From the NCBI RefSeq assembly GCF_002250565.1, contig NZ_NMVJ01000008.1, forward strand, positions 124,001-188,000: DNA of 64,000 nucleotides, written 5' to 3'. The notes under the pieces are model-generated. The model saw only the letters and a list, made by a program, of their open reading frames with translations, was not told the origin of the DNA and did no database searches. A program made the translations under genes and the position numbers. The stretch is from Parenemella sanctibonifatiensis (lineage in GTDB: Bacteria > Actinomycetota > Actinomycetes > Propionibacteriales > Propionibacteriaceae). This document shows, piece by piece, positions 19,886-27,534 of the stretch. The stretch's first letter is position 1. The number at the start of each line of letters is the position of its first letter.

Positions 19886-20296
19886 ATGTCCACGGCCGTC
19901 AATGCCGCAGCAGACGCGTCCCAGCCCGAGTCGGAGACGTGGACCCAGGCAGAGCTCGACGAGGTACGAGCCGAACTGGAGAGGGATGTGGCCGACCTCG
20001 AGGAGCGTCTCCAGGCCAACGAGGAGGCCCTCAAGAGCCTCCTCGAGGACGGGACGGCAGGTGTCGGCGACGCCGCCGACATCGGCTCCAGCGCCTTCGA
20101 GCGGGAGCAGGAGATCTCCTTGGTCGCCAATGCCCGCGAGACCCTGGAACAGTCTCGGGCCGCGCTGCGGATGATCGACGAGGGCACCTACGGCACCTGC
20201 GAGAACTGCGGCGGTCCGATCGCCAAGGCTCGGCTCCAGGTGTTCCCGCGTGCGACCATGTGTGTGACATGCAAGAAGCGACTGGAGCGGCGCTGA
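19886..20296 (+). CDS. DksA/TraR-family C4 zinc-finger protein
   Basis: The 136-residue protein has an N-terminal coiled coil (about 20-60) and a C-terminal zinc finger CENCGG...CVTCKK, the layout of small DksA/TraR proteins that enter the RNA polymerase secondary channel. Whether it has DksA function in this lineage cannot be judged. The ATG at 19886 has a perfect AGGAGGAG upstream. The same frame is open back to 19736 but that includes the hairpin and is rejected. It overlaps the likely lspA start. Confidence 0.85.
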   Translation: MSTAVNAAADASQPESETWTQAELDEVRAELERDVADLEERLQANEEALKSLLEDGTAGVGDAADIGSSAFEREQEISLVANARETLEQSRAALRMIDEGTYGTCENCGGPIAKARLQVFPRATMCVTCKKRLERR

Positions 20297-20874
20297 GTCC
20301 TCAGGACCCGTCCGGAGCGGACCAGCCGGCGGATTCTGATCCGGACCGGCCCCGCGGCGTACTCTCACCCTGGTTTGCGCGTGGCATCATCGCCGGCCTG
20401 ACGGTGGTGTTGGTGGCGATCGACCAGGTCAGCAAGGCTTGGGCGGTCGAGAATCTGGACCCGATGAACCCTCCGGTCCTGTTGGGCGGCCTGTTGCGGC
20501 TGCAATTGGTACGCAACTCCGGCGCCGCGTTCTCCCTCGGTGAAGGGATCACGCCGGTCTTCACGCTGCTGTCGGCCACCGTCTTCGTGCTGGTCACGGT
20601 GGTGCTGGCGCCGCGGACCCGCAACCGTTTCTGGGCGGTCGCGGTGGGCCTGTTGCTGGCCGGGGTGGCTGGCAACTTGATCGATCGGTTGTTCCGGCCG
20701 CCGGGTGCACTGCACGGGCACGTCATCGACTTCCTGCAGTTGCCCTACTGGGCAATCTTCAACGTGGCTGACATGTGCATCGTCGGCGCCGCGATCCTGG
20801 TCGGTGTGCTCAGCGTCATCTTCCAGCGCAGTTGGACCGGGGAGCGGATGCAGGACGAGGAGCCCAAGAAGTGA
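20269..20874 (+). CDS. lspA: Lipoprotein signal peptidase LspA
   Basis: LspA removes the signal peptide from diacylglyceryl-modified prolipoproteins in the membrane. The protein has four membrane segments and the family motifs [19 protein letters not shown] (catalytic Asp) and FNVADMCI (second catalytic Asp). The start is uncertain. ATG 20269 gives 201 residues, overlaps the previous gene by 28 bases and has no good ribosome-binding site. A CTG at 20293 with GGAG upstream is an alternative. The stop overlaps the next gene by GTGA. Confidence 0.92.
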   Translation: MQEATGAALSPQDPSGADQPADSDPDRPRGVLSPWFARGIIAGLTVVLVAIDQVSKAWAVENLDPMNPPVLLGGLLRLQLVRNSGAAFSLGEGITPVFTLLSATVFVLVTVVLAPRTRNRFWAVAVGLLLAGVAGNLIDRLFRPPGALHGHVIDFLQLPYWAIFNVADMCIVGAAILVGVLSVIFQRSWTGERMQDEEPKK

Positions 20875-21782
20875 GCATCCACCTGGTGCCCGACGGGTTG
20901 GCCGGTCAACGGGCTGATGCGGCCGTGGCCCGGATGTTGGGGATCTCCCGCAGCCGGGCCGCAGATCTGGCCGCCGCCGGCAACATCCTCATGGACGGTC
21001 AGGTGCTGGCCAAGTCCGACCCGGTACGCGCCGGGGCCATGCTCGAGGTGGAGTTGACCGAGGCGGCCACCCCCCAGGTGAAACCGGCAGTGGTGGAAGG
21101 CGTACGCATCGTTCACGACGACGCCGACATCGTCGTGGTGGACAAGCCGGCCGGCGTTGCCGCCCATCCCAGCCTCGGCTGGCAGGGGCCTTCGGTGGTG
21201 GAGCACCTGGCCGGTGCAGGCTTTCGGATCTCGACCTCCGGCGCGCCCGAACGTCAGGGCATTGTGCAGCGTCTCGACGTCGGCACCTCGGGTCTGATGG
21301 TGGTCGCCAAGAGCGAACATGCCTACAGCGTGTTGAAGCAAGCCTTCCGGGACCGCGAGGTCGAGAAGGTCTACCACACACTGGTGCAGGGACATCCCGA
21401 CCCGTTCGTGGGCACCATCGACGCGCCGATCGGCCGCCACCCGGGCTCGGACTGGAAGATGGCGGTGACCAGTGGCGGTCGGCCGAGCATCACCCACTAC
21501 GCCGTACTGGAAGCATCGGTGGCCACCACCTTGTTGGAGGTCCATCTGGAGACCGGCCGGACGCACCAGATCCGGGTCCACATGCAGGCCATCAACCATC
21601 CCTGTGTCGGTGACCCGATGTACGGAGGCGATCCGGTGCTGGCCCGCAGGCTCGGTCTGGAACGGCAGTGGTTGCATGCGGTCGAGCTGGGCTTTGTGCA
21701 CCCCGGCAGCGGCGAACAGGTGCGCTTCCAATCCGAGTATCCGCCCGACCTCGCGGGCGCCTGGCAACAGGTGCAGCAGTAG
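20871..21782 (+). CDS. RluD-family pseudouridine synthase
   Basis: A 303-residue RNA pseudouridine synthase with an N-terminal S4 RNA-binding domain (about 8-55, [21 protein letters not shown]) and a catalytic domain with the RLD motif ([17 protein letters not shown]; the Asp is the nucleophile) and GRTHQIRVH. RluD in Escherichia coli modifies 23S rRNA helix 69. Paralogues have other targets, so the substrate is not certain. GTG 20871 overlaps the lspA stop, matching the common lspA-rluD gene order. Confidence 0.9.
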   Translation: MSIHLVPDGLAGQRADAAVARMLGISRSRAADLAAAGNILMDGQVLAKSDPVRAGAMLEVELTEAATPQVKPAVVEGVRIVHDDADIVVVDKPAGVAAHPSLGWQGPSVVEHLAGAGFRISTSGAPERQGIVQRLDVGTSGLMVVAKSEHAYSVLKQAFRDREVEKVYHTLVQGHPDPFVGTIDAPIGRHPGSDWKMAVTSGGRPSITHYAVLEASVATTLLEVHLETGRTHQIRVHMQAINHPCVGDPMYGGDPVLARRLGLERQWLHAVELGFVHPGSGEQVRFQSEYPPDLAGAWQQVQQ

Positions 21783-21817
21783 CGCTCCGGTCCGGCCTTC
21801 CACCAATGGGGTCCGAC

Positions 21818-21846
21818 TTCGACCTGAGGGCCAGAAGCGCTACCCT
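21818..21846 (+). promoter_or_regulatory. pyk promoter, leaderless type
   Basis: TTCGAC at 21818-21823 and TACCCT at 21841-21846 are separated by 17 bases. The -10 ends exactly six bases before the pyk GTG, and no ribosome-binding site is present. Transcription would start at or next to the start codon. Confidence 0.65.
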
Positions 21847-21852
21847 CGCCGT

Positions 21853-23271
21853 GTGCGAAAAGCCAAGATCGTGTGCACGCTCGGCCCGGCTACGACGGAC
21901 CTGGAGCGATTGACAGAACTCGTCGAGGCCGGAATGGACGTTGCGCGCCTCAACATGAGTCATGGAGGGTATGACGAACACGGCGAGCGCCTCGCCAACG
22001 TTCGCGCCGCAGCCAAGGCCGCCGGCCGTGCGGTCGCCGTGCTGGCTGACCTCCAGGGACCGAAGATCCGTCTGGGGCGCTTCGCCGACGGACCGGTTGA
22101 GCTGAAGAACGGTGCGAAGTTCACCATCACTGTCGAGGACATCGCTGGTGACGTGAACCGGTGCTCCACCACCTACAAGGGCCTGCCCCAGGACGTGAAG
22201 CCCGGCGACCGGCTGCTGATTGACGACGGCAAGCTGATGCTGGAGGCGACCGAGGTCACCGACACCGAGGTCCACACCACCGTGCTGGTGGGCGGCCCCT
22301 GCTCCAACAACAAGGGCATCAACCTGCCGGGCGTGGCCGTCAGCGTGCCGGCGATGAGCGAGAAGGACATCGCCGACCTGCGCTGGGCGCTGGGCCAGGA
22401 CATCGACCTGATCGCGTTGTCGTTCGTACGCAACGCTGCCGACGTCGAGCAGGTCCACCAGATCATGGAGGAGGAGGGGCGCAAGCTCCCCGTCATCGCC
22501 AAGCTGGAGAAGCCGCAGGCGCTGGAGAATCTTGAAGAGATCGTCGACGCCTTCGACGCCGTGATGGTCGCTCGGGGTGACCTCGGTGTCGAACTGCCGC
22601 TGGAGGATGTGCCGCTGGCGCAGAAGCGCATCGTGGCGGCCGCCCGCCGGTGGGCAAAGCCGGTGATCGTGGCCACCCAGATGCTGGAGTCGATGGTGTC
22701 CAACCCGCGGCCCACCCGCGCCGAGGCCTCCGACGTTGCCAACGCCGTCCTCGACGGCGCCGACGCGGTCATGCTGTCGGGCGAGACCAGCGTGGGCGAC
22801 TATCCCGTCGTGACAGTCGAGACGATGGCCAAGATCGTCGACACCACCGAGGAACACGGCCTGGACAAGATGGCGCCGATCGACTGGGATCCGCACACCA
22901 CCGGTGGCGTGATCGCCAAGGCGGCTGCCGAGGTGGCCCAGCGCGTCGGAGCCAAGTATCTGGTTGCCTTCACCAAGTCCGGTGACACTGCCCGCCGCTT
23001 GGCGCGGCTGCGCAGCCCGATCCCGATGATCGCCTTCACCCCGGAGCACGCCACCCAGCAGCAGCTGTGCTTGTCGTGGGGAATCGAGTGCGAGATGGTG
23101 CCGGATGCCGCGAGCACCGACGAAATGATCGTCCAGGTTGACCAGGCGCTGGGGCAGACCGGTCGTGTCCAGCCCGGTGACCGGGTGGTGGTCGTGGCTG
23201 GAAGCCCGGTCGGGGTTCCTGGTAAGACCAACACCCTGCGGGTGCACAAGGTGTTGCAGTCCGGGCAGTGA
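21853..23271 (+). CDS. pyk: Pyruvate kinase
   Basis: Pyruvate kinase converts phosphoenolpyruvate and ADP to pyruvate and ATP. The 472-residue product begins RKAKIVCTLGPAT and contains RLNMSHGG, ADLQGPKIRLG, the active-site MVARGDLGVELP, KPVIVATQMLESM and SGETSVGDYPV. The C-terminal domain ends within normal length. The start is GTG 21853; the frame is open upstream into the previous gene and that part is rejected. A strong hairpin follows the stop. Confidence 0.97.
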   Translation: MRKAKIVCTLGPATTDLERLTELVEAGMDVARLNMSHGGYDEHGERLANVRAAAKAAGRAVAVLADLQGPKIRLGRFADGPVELKNGAKFTITVEDIAGDVNRCSTTYKGLPQDVKPGDRLLIDDGKLMLEATEVTDTEVHTTVLVGGPCSNNKGINLPGVAVSVPAMSEKDIADLRWALGQDIDLIALSFVRNAADVEQVHQIMEEEGRKLPVIAKLEKPQALENLEEIVDAFDAVMVARGDLGVELPLEDVPLAQKRIVAAARRWAKPVIVATQMLESMVSNPRPTRAEASDVANAVLDGADAVMLSGETSVGDYPVVTVETMAKIVDTTEEHGLDKMAPIDWDPHTTGGVIAKAAAEVAQRVGAKYLVAFTKSGDTARRLARLRSPIPMIAFTPEHATQQQLCLSWGIECEMVPDAASTDEMIVQVDQALGQTGRVQPGDRVVVVAGSPVGVPGKTNTLRVHKVLQSGQ

Positions 23272-23304
23272 TCTGACACTCAGGTCCAGAGTCCTCTGGC
23301 CATC

Positions 23305-23340
23305 ACAACGGGCGGTCTCCCACAGGAGGCCGCCCGTTGT
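23305..23340. terminator. Terminator between pyk and tRNA-Leu
   Basis: Arms 23305-23320 and 23325-23340 pair over 16 positions with one T/G position, around a CACA loop. It lies 33 bases after the pyk stop and 26 bases beyond the 3' end of the minus-strand tRNA gene, so it could stop transcription from both sides. Confidence 0.85.
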
Positions 23341-23366
23341 CGTGCTGGTGGTGTGTTTCGGAGTTG

Positions 23367-23451
23367 TGCCGGGGAGGGGAGTCGAACCCCTACATCACTC
23401 TCGTGACAGACGGGTTTGAGCCGTCCGCGTCTACCATTCCGCCACCCCGGC
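23367..23451 (-). tRNA. tRNA-Leu (anticodon CAA)
   Basis: The minus strand folds into a class II tRNA. The acceptor stem is GCCGGGG with CCCCGGC. The D arm is GCGGAATGGTAGACGC. The anticodon stem is GACGG/CCGTC with loop CTCAAAC, giving CAA for UUG codons. A long variable arm and the T arm AGGGGTTCGACTCCCCT follow. The discriminator is A (23367) and CCA is not encoded. Confidence 0.96.
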
Positions 23452-23498
23452 AGGTGTCGGGCCTTCCAGCAGTGCTGAAGGGCCGTCCAGCATTGTGC

Positions 23499-23541
23499 CA
23501 CAACTGGCCAACTGCCTGCGCGATTGAGGTGGCCAGTTGTG
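23499..23541. repeat. 12-bp perfect inverted repeat between tRNA-Leu and pdtaR
   Basis: CACAACTGGCCA at 23499-23510 and TGGCCAGTTGTG at 23530-23541 are exact reverse complements separated by 19 bases. They lie in the divergent interval, about 75 bases before the pdtaR start and 48 bases upstream of the tRNA 5' end. It may be an operator or a structured RNA. A sigma-type assignment is not possible. Confidence 0.6.
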
Positions 23542-23603
23542 CAGCGGGCGGTCGAGCTGGTGTTGATTTTCCGACGGGCTTGGTGGATCCGGGCCGCGCA
23601 CGG

Positions 23604-23609
23604 CAGGAT
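23604..23609 (+). promoter_or_regulatory. Candidate -10 for a leaderless pdtaR transcript
   Basis: CAGGAT lies six bases before the GTG start of pdtaR. TTGGTG at 23579-23584 could be the -35 with a 19-base spacer. Confidence 0.4.
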
Positions 23610-23615
23610 AGGGGA

Positions 23616-24269
23616 GTGACCGAGACGAAGAATGGAGCCGAGACGGCTCCCAAGCCGCGTGTACTTGTCGCCGAGGACGAGGCGTTGATCCGCTTGGACC
23701 TGGTCGAGCTGCTCACCGAGAACGGCTACGAGGTTGTCGGACAGGCCAGTGACGGCGAAGCTGCCGTGCAGATGGCCGAGGATCTGGAGCCCGACCTGGT
23801 CGTGATGGATGTGCGGATGCCGAAGATGGATGGCATCACGGCAGCCGACAAGATCACCGATCAGCGCATTGCCCCCGTCGTCATGCTGACCGCCTTCAGC
23901 CAGCGCGACCTGGTGCAGCAGGCTTGTGAAGCGGGTGCGATGGCGTACGTCGTCAAGCCCTTCGATGCCTCCGACGTGGTCCCGGCGATCGAGGTCGCCA
24001 TGGCCCGTCACGCCGAGATCCGCGCAGTTGAGGACGAGGTCGCCGACCTCGAGGAGCGGCTGCTCGCCCGCCGCAAGGTGGACCAGGCCAAGGCGCTGCT
24101 GATCAAGGGCCTGGGCCTCAGCGAGCCGGAAGCCTTCCGGTGGATCCAGAAGACGGCCATGGACCTGCGCAAGTCGATGCGTGAGGTGGCCGAGGGCGTC
24201 ATCGAGACGTCCAAGAAGGGTGATGACGCGCTGCAGGAGCAGTCCGGCATGCCCAAGAAGCGTTCCTGA
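23616..24269 (+). CDS. pdtaR: Response regulator with ANTAR domain (PdtaR type)
   Basis: A 217-residue antiterminator-type response regulator. The N-terminal receiver domain (about 14-130) has the acidic pair E20-D21, phospho-acceptor D65 in VVMDVRMPKMDG, a conserved Thr in LTAFS and Lys in VVKPF. The C-terminal ANTAR domain (about 150-205) has the KALLIKGLGLSEPEAFRWIQ signature that binds paired hairpins in RNA. This architecture and the placement near pyk and polA match mycobacterial PdtaR (Rv1626), whose sensor kinase PdtaS is usually unlinked. No sensor is seen here. GTG 23616 is chosen. Confidence 0.92.
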   Translation: MTETKNGAETAPKPRVLVAEDEALIRLDLVELLTENGYEVVGQASDGEAAVQMAEDLEPDLVVMDVRMPKMDGITAADKITDQRIAPVVMLTAFSQRDLVQQACEAGAMAYVVKPFDASDVVPAIEVAMARHAEIRAVEDEVADLEERLLARRKVDQAKALLIKGLGLSEPEAFRWIQKTAMDLRKSMREVAEGVIETSKKGDDALQEQSGMPKKRS

Positions 24270-24270
24270 G

Positions 24271-24708
24271 GTGAGCCAGGACTCGACCGGGCCGGGCCTG
24301 CCGGCCTGGCTCAACGACTTCCGTAGCGAGCTCGACGTCCGGATGGGTCTCGAGATCGAGGAGATCACCCCGGAGCGAGTCGTCGGCTCGATGCCGGTTG
24401 CCGGCAACACCCAACCGATGGGGATGTGGCACGGCGGCGCCAGCGGCGTTCTGGTCGAGAGCCTCGCCTCGCTGGGCGCTGCGGCGTACGGATTCCCCGA
24501 TCGTGCTGGGGTCGGCGTCGACCTCAACGTCACCCATCACCGGTCCGTCACCCGGGGCCGAGTCCACGGCGTTGCCGAGGCACTTCGGCTGGGTGGTCGC
24601 ACCGTCACCTACCAGGTGTGGCTGCGCAACGACGAGGATGAGTTGGTGGCGTCCGGGCGACTCACCTGCCAGCTGGTCCAGCTCTCCGGGACCCCGCGTA
24701 CTGCCTGA
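24271..24708 (+). CDS. PaaI-type hotdog thioesterase
   Basis: A 145-residue single hotdog domain. The signature GMWHGGASGVLVESLASLGA matches PaaI/DUF4442-type acyl-CoA thioesterases, where the HGG loop and the following acidic residue contribute to catalysis. The start is GTG 24271, one base after the pdtaR stop, so the two are co-transcribed. The acyl substrate is unknown. A comparable gene lies beside pdtaR in mycobacteria. Confidence 0.85.
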   Translation: MSQDSTGPGLPAWLNDFRSELDVRMGLEIEEITPERVVGSMPVAGNTQPMGMWHGGASGVLVESLASLGAAAYGFPDRAGVGVDLNVTHHRSVTRGRVHGVAEALRLGGRTVTYQVWLRNDEDELVASGRLTCQLVQLSGTPRTA

Positions 24709-24735
24709 GGGTGATGTACGCCGCCGGGCTGAGAA

Positions 24736-24758
24736 TTGTCGGCCGGTGCCGATAGGCT
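24736..24758 (+). promoter_or_regulatory. polA promoter with RecA-NDp/PafBC-like motif
   Basis: TTGTCGGCC (24736-24744), eight bases, then TAGGCT (24753-24758). This matches TTGTCRGTG-N8-TANNNT, the mycobacterial DNA-damage promoter. The -10 ends seven bases before the polA GTG, so the transcript would be leaderless. Confidence 0.75.
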
Positions 24759-24765
24759 CACGGAT

Positions 24766-27504
24766 GTGGCACAAGCATCGAACACCCCCGCCCGGTCGAC
24801 CGACGAATCCGAGAGTGTGGAGCGCCCCCGGCTGTTGCTGATCGATGGGCACTCCGTCGCCTACCGCGCCTTCTTCGCGCTGCCGGACACCCTGGCGACC
24901 AGGACCGGCCAGGTCACCAACGCGGTCTACGGCTTCACGTCGATGCTCATCAACGTGCTGCGCGACGAGCAGCCGACCCACGTCGCGGTCGCCTTCGACG
25001 TCTCTCGGCAGACCTTCCGCAGCGAGGAGTACCCCGAATACAAGGCCCAGCGCGAGGCCACTCCGGAGACCTTCCGCGGTCAGGTGCCGCTGATCAAGGA
25101 GGTGCTCGACGCGCTCGGCATCCGCCACCTCGAGATGCCCGGCTTCGAGGCCGATGACATCATCGCGACGCTGTCCCTGATCGGCGAGCACGCCGGCATG
25201 GAGGTGCTGATCTGCTCCGGTGACCGCGACACCATGCAGCTGGTCGACGAGAACGTGACGGTGCTCTACCCGCGCAAGGGGGTCTCCGACCTGGCGCGGA
25301 TGACGCCGGCCGCAGTGGAGGAGAAGTACCTGATGCCGCCGGCCCGTTACCCCGAGCTGGCCGCATTGGTGGGGGAGGACTCCGACAACCTGCCCGGCGT
25401 GCCCGGAGTCGGGCCGAAGACCGCAGCGAAGTGGCTGACGGCGTATGAGGACCTGGAAGACCTGCTCAGCCATGCCGATGACCTCAAGGGCAAGGCCGCG
25501 CAGAACCTGCGTGACCGACTCGATGACGTACGCCGTAACCGCCGCCTGAACCGGCTGCGCCGCGATCTCGAGCTGCCCGTCGGGCTGGCGGACCTGGAAC
25601 GGCGCTCCTGGACCCGGGAACAGATCGATCCGACCTTCGCGGCGCTGGAGCTGCGGACCCTGCGCGACCGGATGTTGGAGGCGCTGCCGGCCGCCGAACA
25701 GTTGCCCGAGGGCGGCTTCGAGGTGGTAGGCCAGGTGCTCCACAGCGGTGAGATCGCCGGCTGGCTCACGGACCATCGCACCGGCCGGCTGGGCGTGGAC
25801 TTCGCCGGTTCCTGGCGTGGCGGCACGGGCGACCTGGCCAGCGTGGCGATCGCCGACGAGGAGGGCGCGGCAGCTTGGTTCGACGTCGCCGAGCTGGATC
25901 CCGAGGACGATCGGGTCTTCGCCGAATGGCTGGCCGACCCTGAGGTGCACCTGGTCATCCACGACGTCAAGGGCCCACTGTTGGCGATTGCCGAACGCGG
26001 TTGGACGTTGGCCGGCGTGGTCAACGACACGCTGTTGGCGGCCTACCTGCTGCGTCCTGATCAGCGTTCCTTCTCGCTGGCCGACCTCACCGTGCGGCAC
26101 CTGCAGCGGGAGTTGGCCAACGACACCGTCGTGGTCGACGACAGCCCGGCCGACCAGGACATGCTGGACTTCGGCCAGGAGGAGGCCGACGACGGCGCCG
26201 CCGAAGCAGCCATGGTCCGGGCACGGGCCCTGATCGACCTGGCGCCGGCTCTGGACGCCGAGCTCGCCGAACGGGAGGAGCTGGAACTGCTCCACGACGT
26301 CGAGATCCCGCTGGCGCGGGTGCTGGCCGGCATGGAGCGGGTCGGCATCGCCGTCGACATCGACCACCTCAGCTCGCTCGAGTCGGACTTCGACGCCAAG
26401 ACCCAGCAGGCCGCGCAGGCGGCGTACGAGGTGCTCGGCAAGGAGATCAACCTCGGCTCGCCCAAGCAGCTCCAGGGGGTGCTCTTCGACGAGCTGGGGA
26501 TGCCGAAGACCCGCAAGACCCGGACCGGCTACACCACTGACGCCGATGCGCTGGCCGGCCTGTACGCCAAGACTGAGCACCCCTTCCTGCAGCATCTGCT
26601 GGCGCACCGGGACGCCATTCGACTGCGGCAGACGGTCGAGGGGCTGCTCAAGGCAGTTGCCGACGACGGCCGGGTGCACACCACCTATCTGCAGACCATC
26701 GCGGCCACGGGCCGGTTGTCCTCGACCGACCCGAACCTGCAGAACATCCCGATCCGTACCGATGAGGGGCGACGGATCCGGCAGGCCTTCGTGGTCGGCG
26801 CGGGGCATGAGGAGTTGCTGACGGCCGACTACTCCCAGATCGAGATGCGGCTGATGGCCCACGTCTCGGCCGACGAGGGCCTCATCGAGGCGTTCGTGTC
26901 CGGTGAGGACTTCCACACCGAGATGGCGTCGCGGGTGTTCAGCGTCGATGCGGCGGAGGTCTCCCCGGCCCAGCGCGCCAAGATCAAGGCGATGAACTAC
27001 GGTCTCGCCTACGGGCTGAGTGCGTACGGCCTTTCCCAGCAGCTCGGCATCAGCACCGGCGAGGCCAAGGAGCTGATGGAGGAATACTTCGAGCGGTTCG
27101 GTGGCGTGCGGGACTACCTGGGCGGCGTTGTCGAGGAGGCCCGCAGGGAAGGCTTCACCGCCACCCTGTTGGGGCGCCGACGCTATCTGCCCGACCTGAT
27201 GAGTTCCAACCGCCAGCGGCGCGACATGGCTGAGCGGGCCGCGCTGAATGCGCCGATCCAGGGCTCGGCCGCTGACGTCATCAAGCTGGCGATGTTGGCG
27301 GTCGACCGGGAGCTGCGCGAGGGCGGGTTCGCGAGCCGGATGCTGCTGCAGGTCCACGATGAACTCGTGCTTGAGGTCGCCGCGGGGGAGCGGGCGGCGG
27401 TCGAGGACTTGCTGGTCGCCCAGATGACCTCGGCGATGGACCTCAACGTGCCGTTGGACGTGTCGGTCGGCGCCGGCCGGAGCTGGTTCGACGCCGCCCA
27501 CTGA
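24766..27504 (+). CDS. polA: DNA polymerase I
   Basis: DNA polymerase I removes RNA primers and fills repair gaps. The 912-residue protein has an N-terminal 5'-3' exonuclease domain (LLLIDGHSVAYRAFFALP, GFEADDIIATL, GVPGVGPKTA). A degenerate 3'-5' exonuclease domain follows, in which the usual D-x-E of the first motif is replaced (LGVDFAGSW), so proofreading is probably absent, as in mycobacteria. The polymerase domain has TADYSQIEMR, the O-helix region and QVHDELVLEV. GTG 24766 is chosen; an earlier TTG at 24736 lies inside the promoter. Damage-inducible control is inferred. Confidence 0.96.
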   Translation: MAQASNTPARSTDESESVERPRLLLIDGHSVAYRAFFALPDTLATRTGQVTNAVYGFTSMLINVLRDEQPTHVAVAFDVSRQTFRSEEYPEYKAQREATPETFRGQVPLIKEVLDALGIRHLEMPGFEADDIIATLSLIGEHAGMEVLICSGDRDTMQLVDENVTVLYPRKGVSDLARMTPAAVEEKYLMPPARYPELAALVGEDSDNLPGVPGVGPKTAAKWLTAYEDLEDLLSHADDLKGKAAQNLRDRLDDVRRNRRLNRLRRDLELPVGLADLERRSWTREQIDPTFAALELRTLRDRMLEALPAAEQLPEGGFEVVGQVLHSGEIAGWLTDHRTGRLGVDFAGSWRGGTGDLASVAIADEEGAAAWFDVAELDPEDDRVFAEWLADPEVHLVIHDVKGPLLAIAERGWTLAGVVNDTLLAAYLLRPDQRSFSLADLTVRHLQRELANDTVVVDDSPADQDMLDFGQEEADDGAAEAAMVRARALIDLAPALDAELAEREELELLHDVEIPLARVLAGMERVGIAVDIDHLSSLESDFDAKTQQAAQAAYEVLGKEINLGSPKQLQGVLFDELGMPKTRKTRTGYTTDADALAGLYAKTEHPFLQHLLAHRDAIRLRQTVEGLLKAVADDGRVHTTYLQTIAATGRLSSTDPNLQNIPIRTDEGRRIRQAFVVGAGHEELLTADYSQIEMRLMAHVSADEGLIEAFVSGEDFHTEMASRVFSVDAAEVSPAQRAKIKAMNYGLAYGLSAYGLSQQLGISTGEAKELMEEYFERFGGVRDYLGGVVEEARREGFTATLLGRRRYLPDLMSSNRQRRDMAERAALNAPIQGSAADVIKLAMLAVDRELREGGFASRMLLQVHDELVLEVAAGERAAVEDLLVAQMTSAMDLNVPLDVSVGAGRSWFDAAH

Positions 27505-27534
27505 GCTGAACCAGCCCGGTCCGGGCCCAGCTCA
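27502..27534. terminator. Bidirectional hairpin containing both stop codons of convergent genes
   Basis: The outer stem TGAGCTG/CAGCTCA (27502-27508 with 27528-27534) encloses an inner stem GCCCGG/CCGGGC (27514-27519 with 27521-27526). The polA TGA (27502-27504) and the TGA of the opposite gene (27534-27532) are the outer base pairs. It is a compact shared terminator. Confidence 0.7.

Noticed and set aside
24199-27501. 1100-codon open frame antisense to polA
   Set aside because: Shadow of a high-GC gene: low-complexity composition, no motif, no ribosome-binding site, and the plus strand encodes a complete DNA polymerase I.
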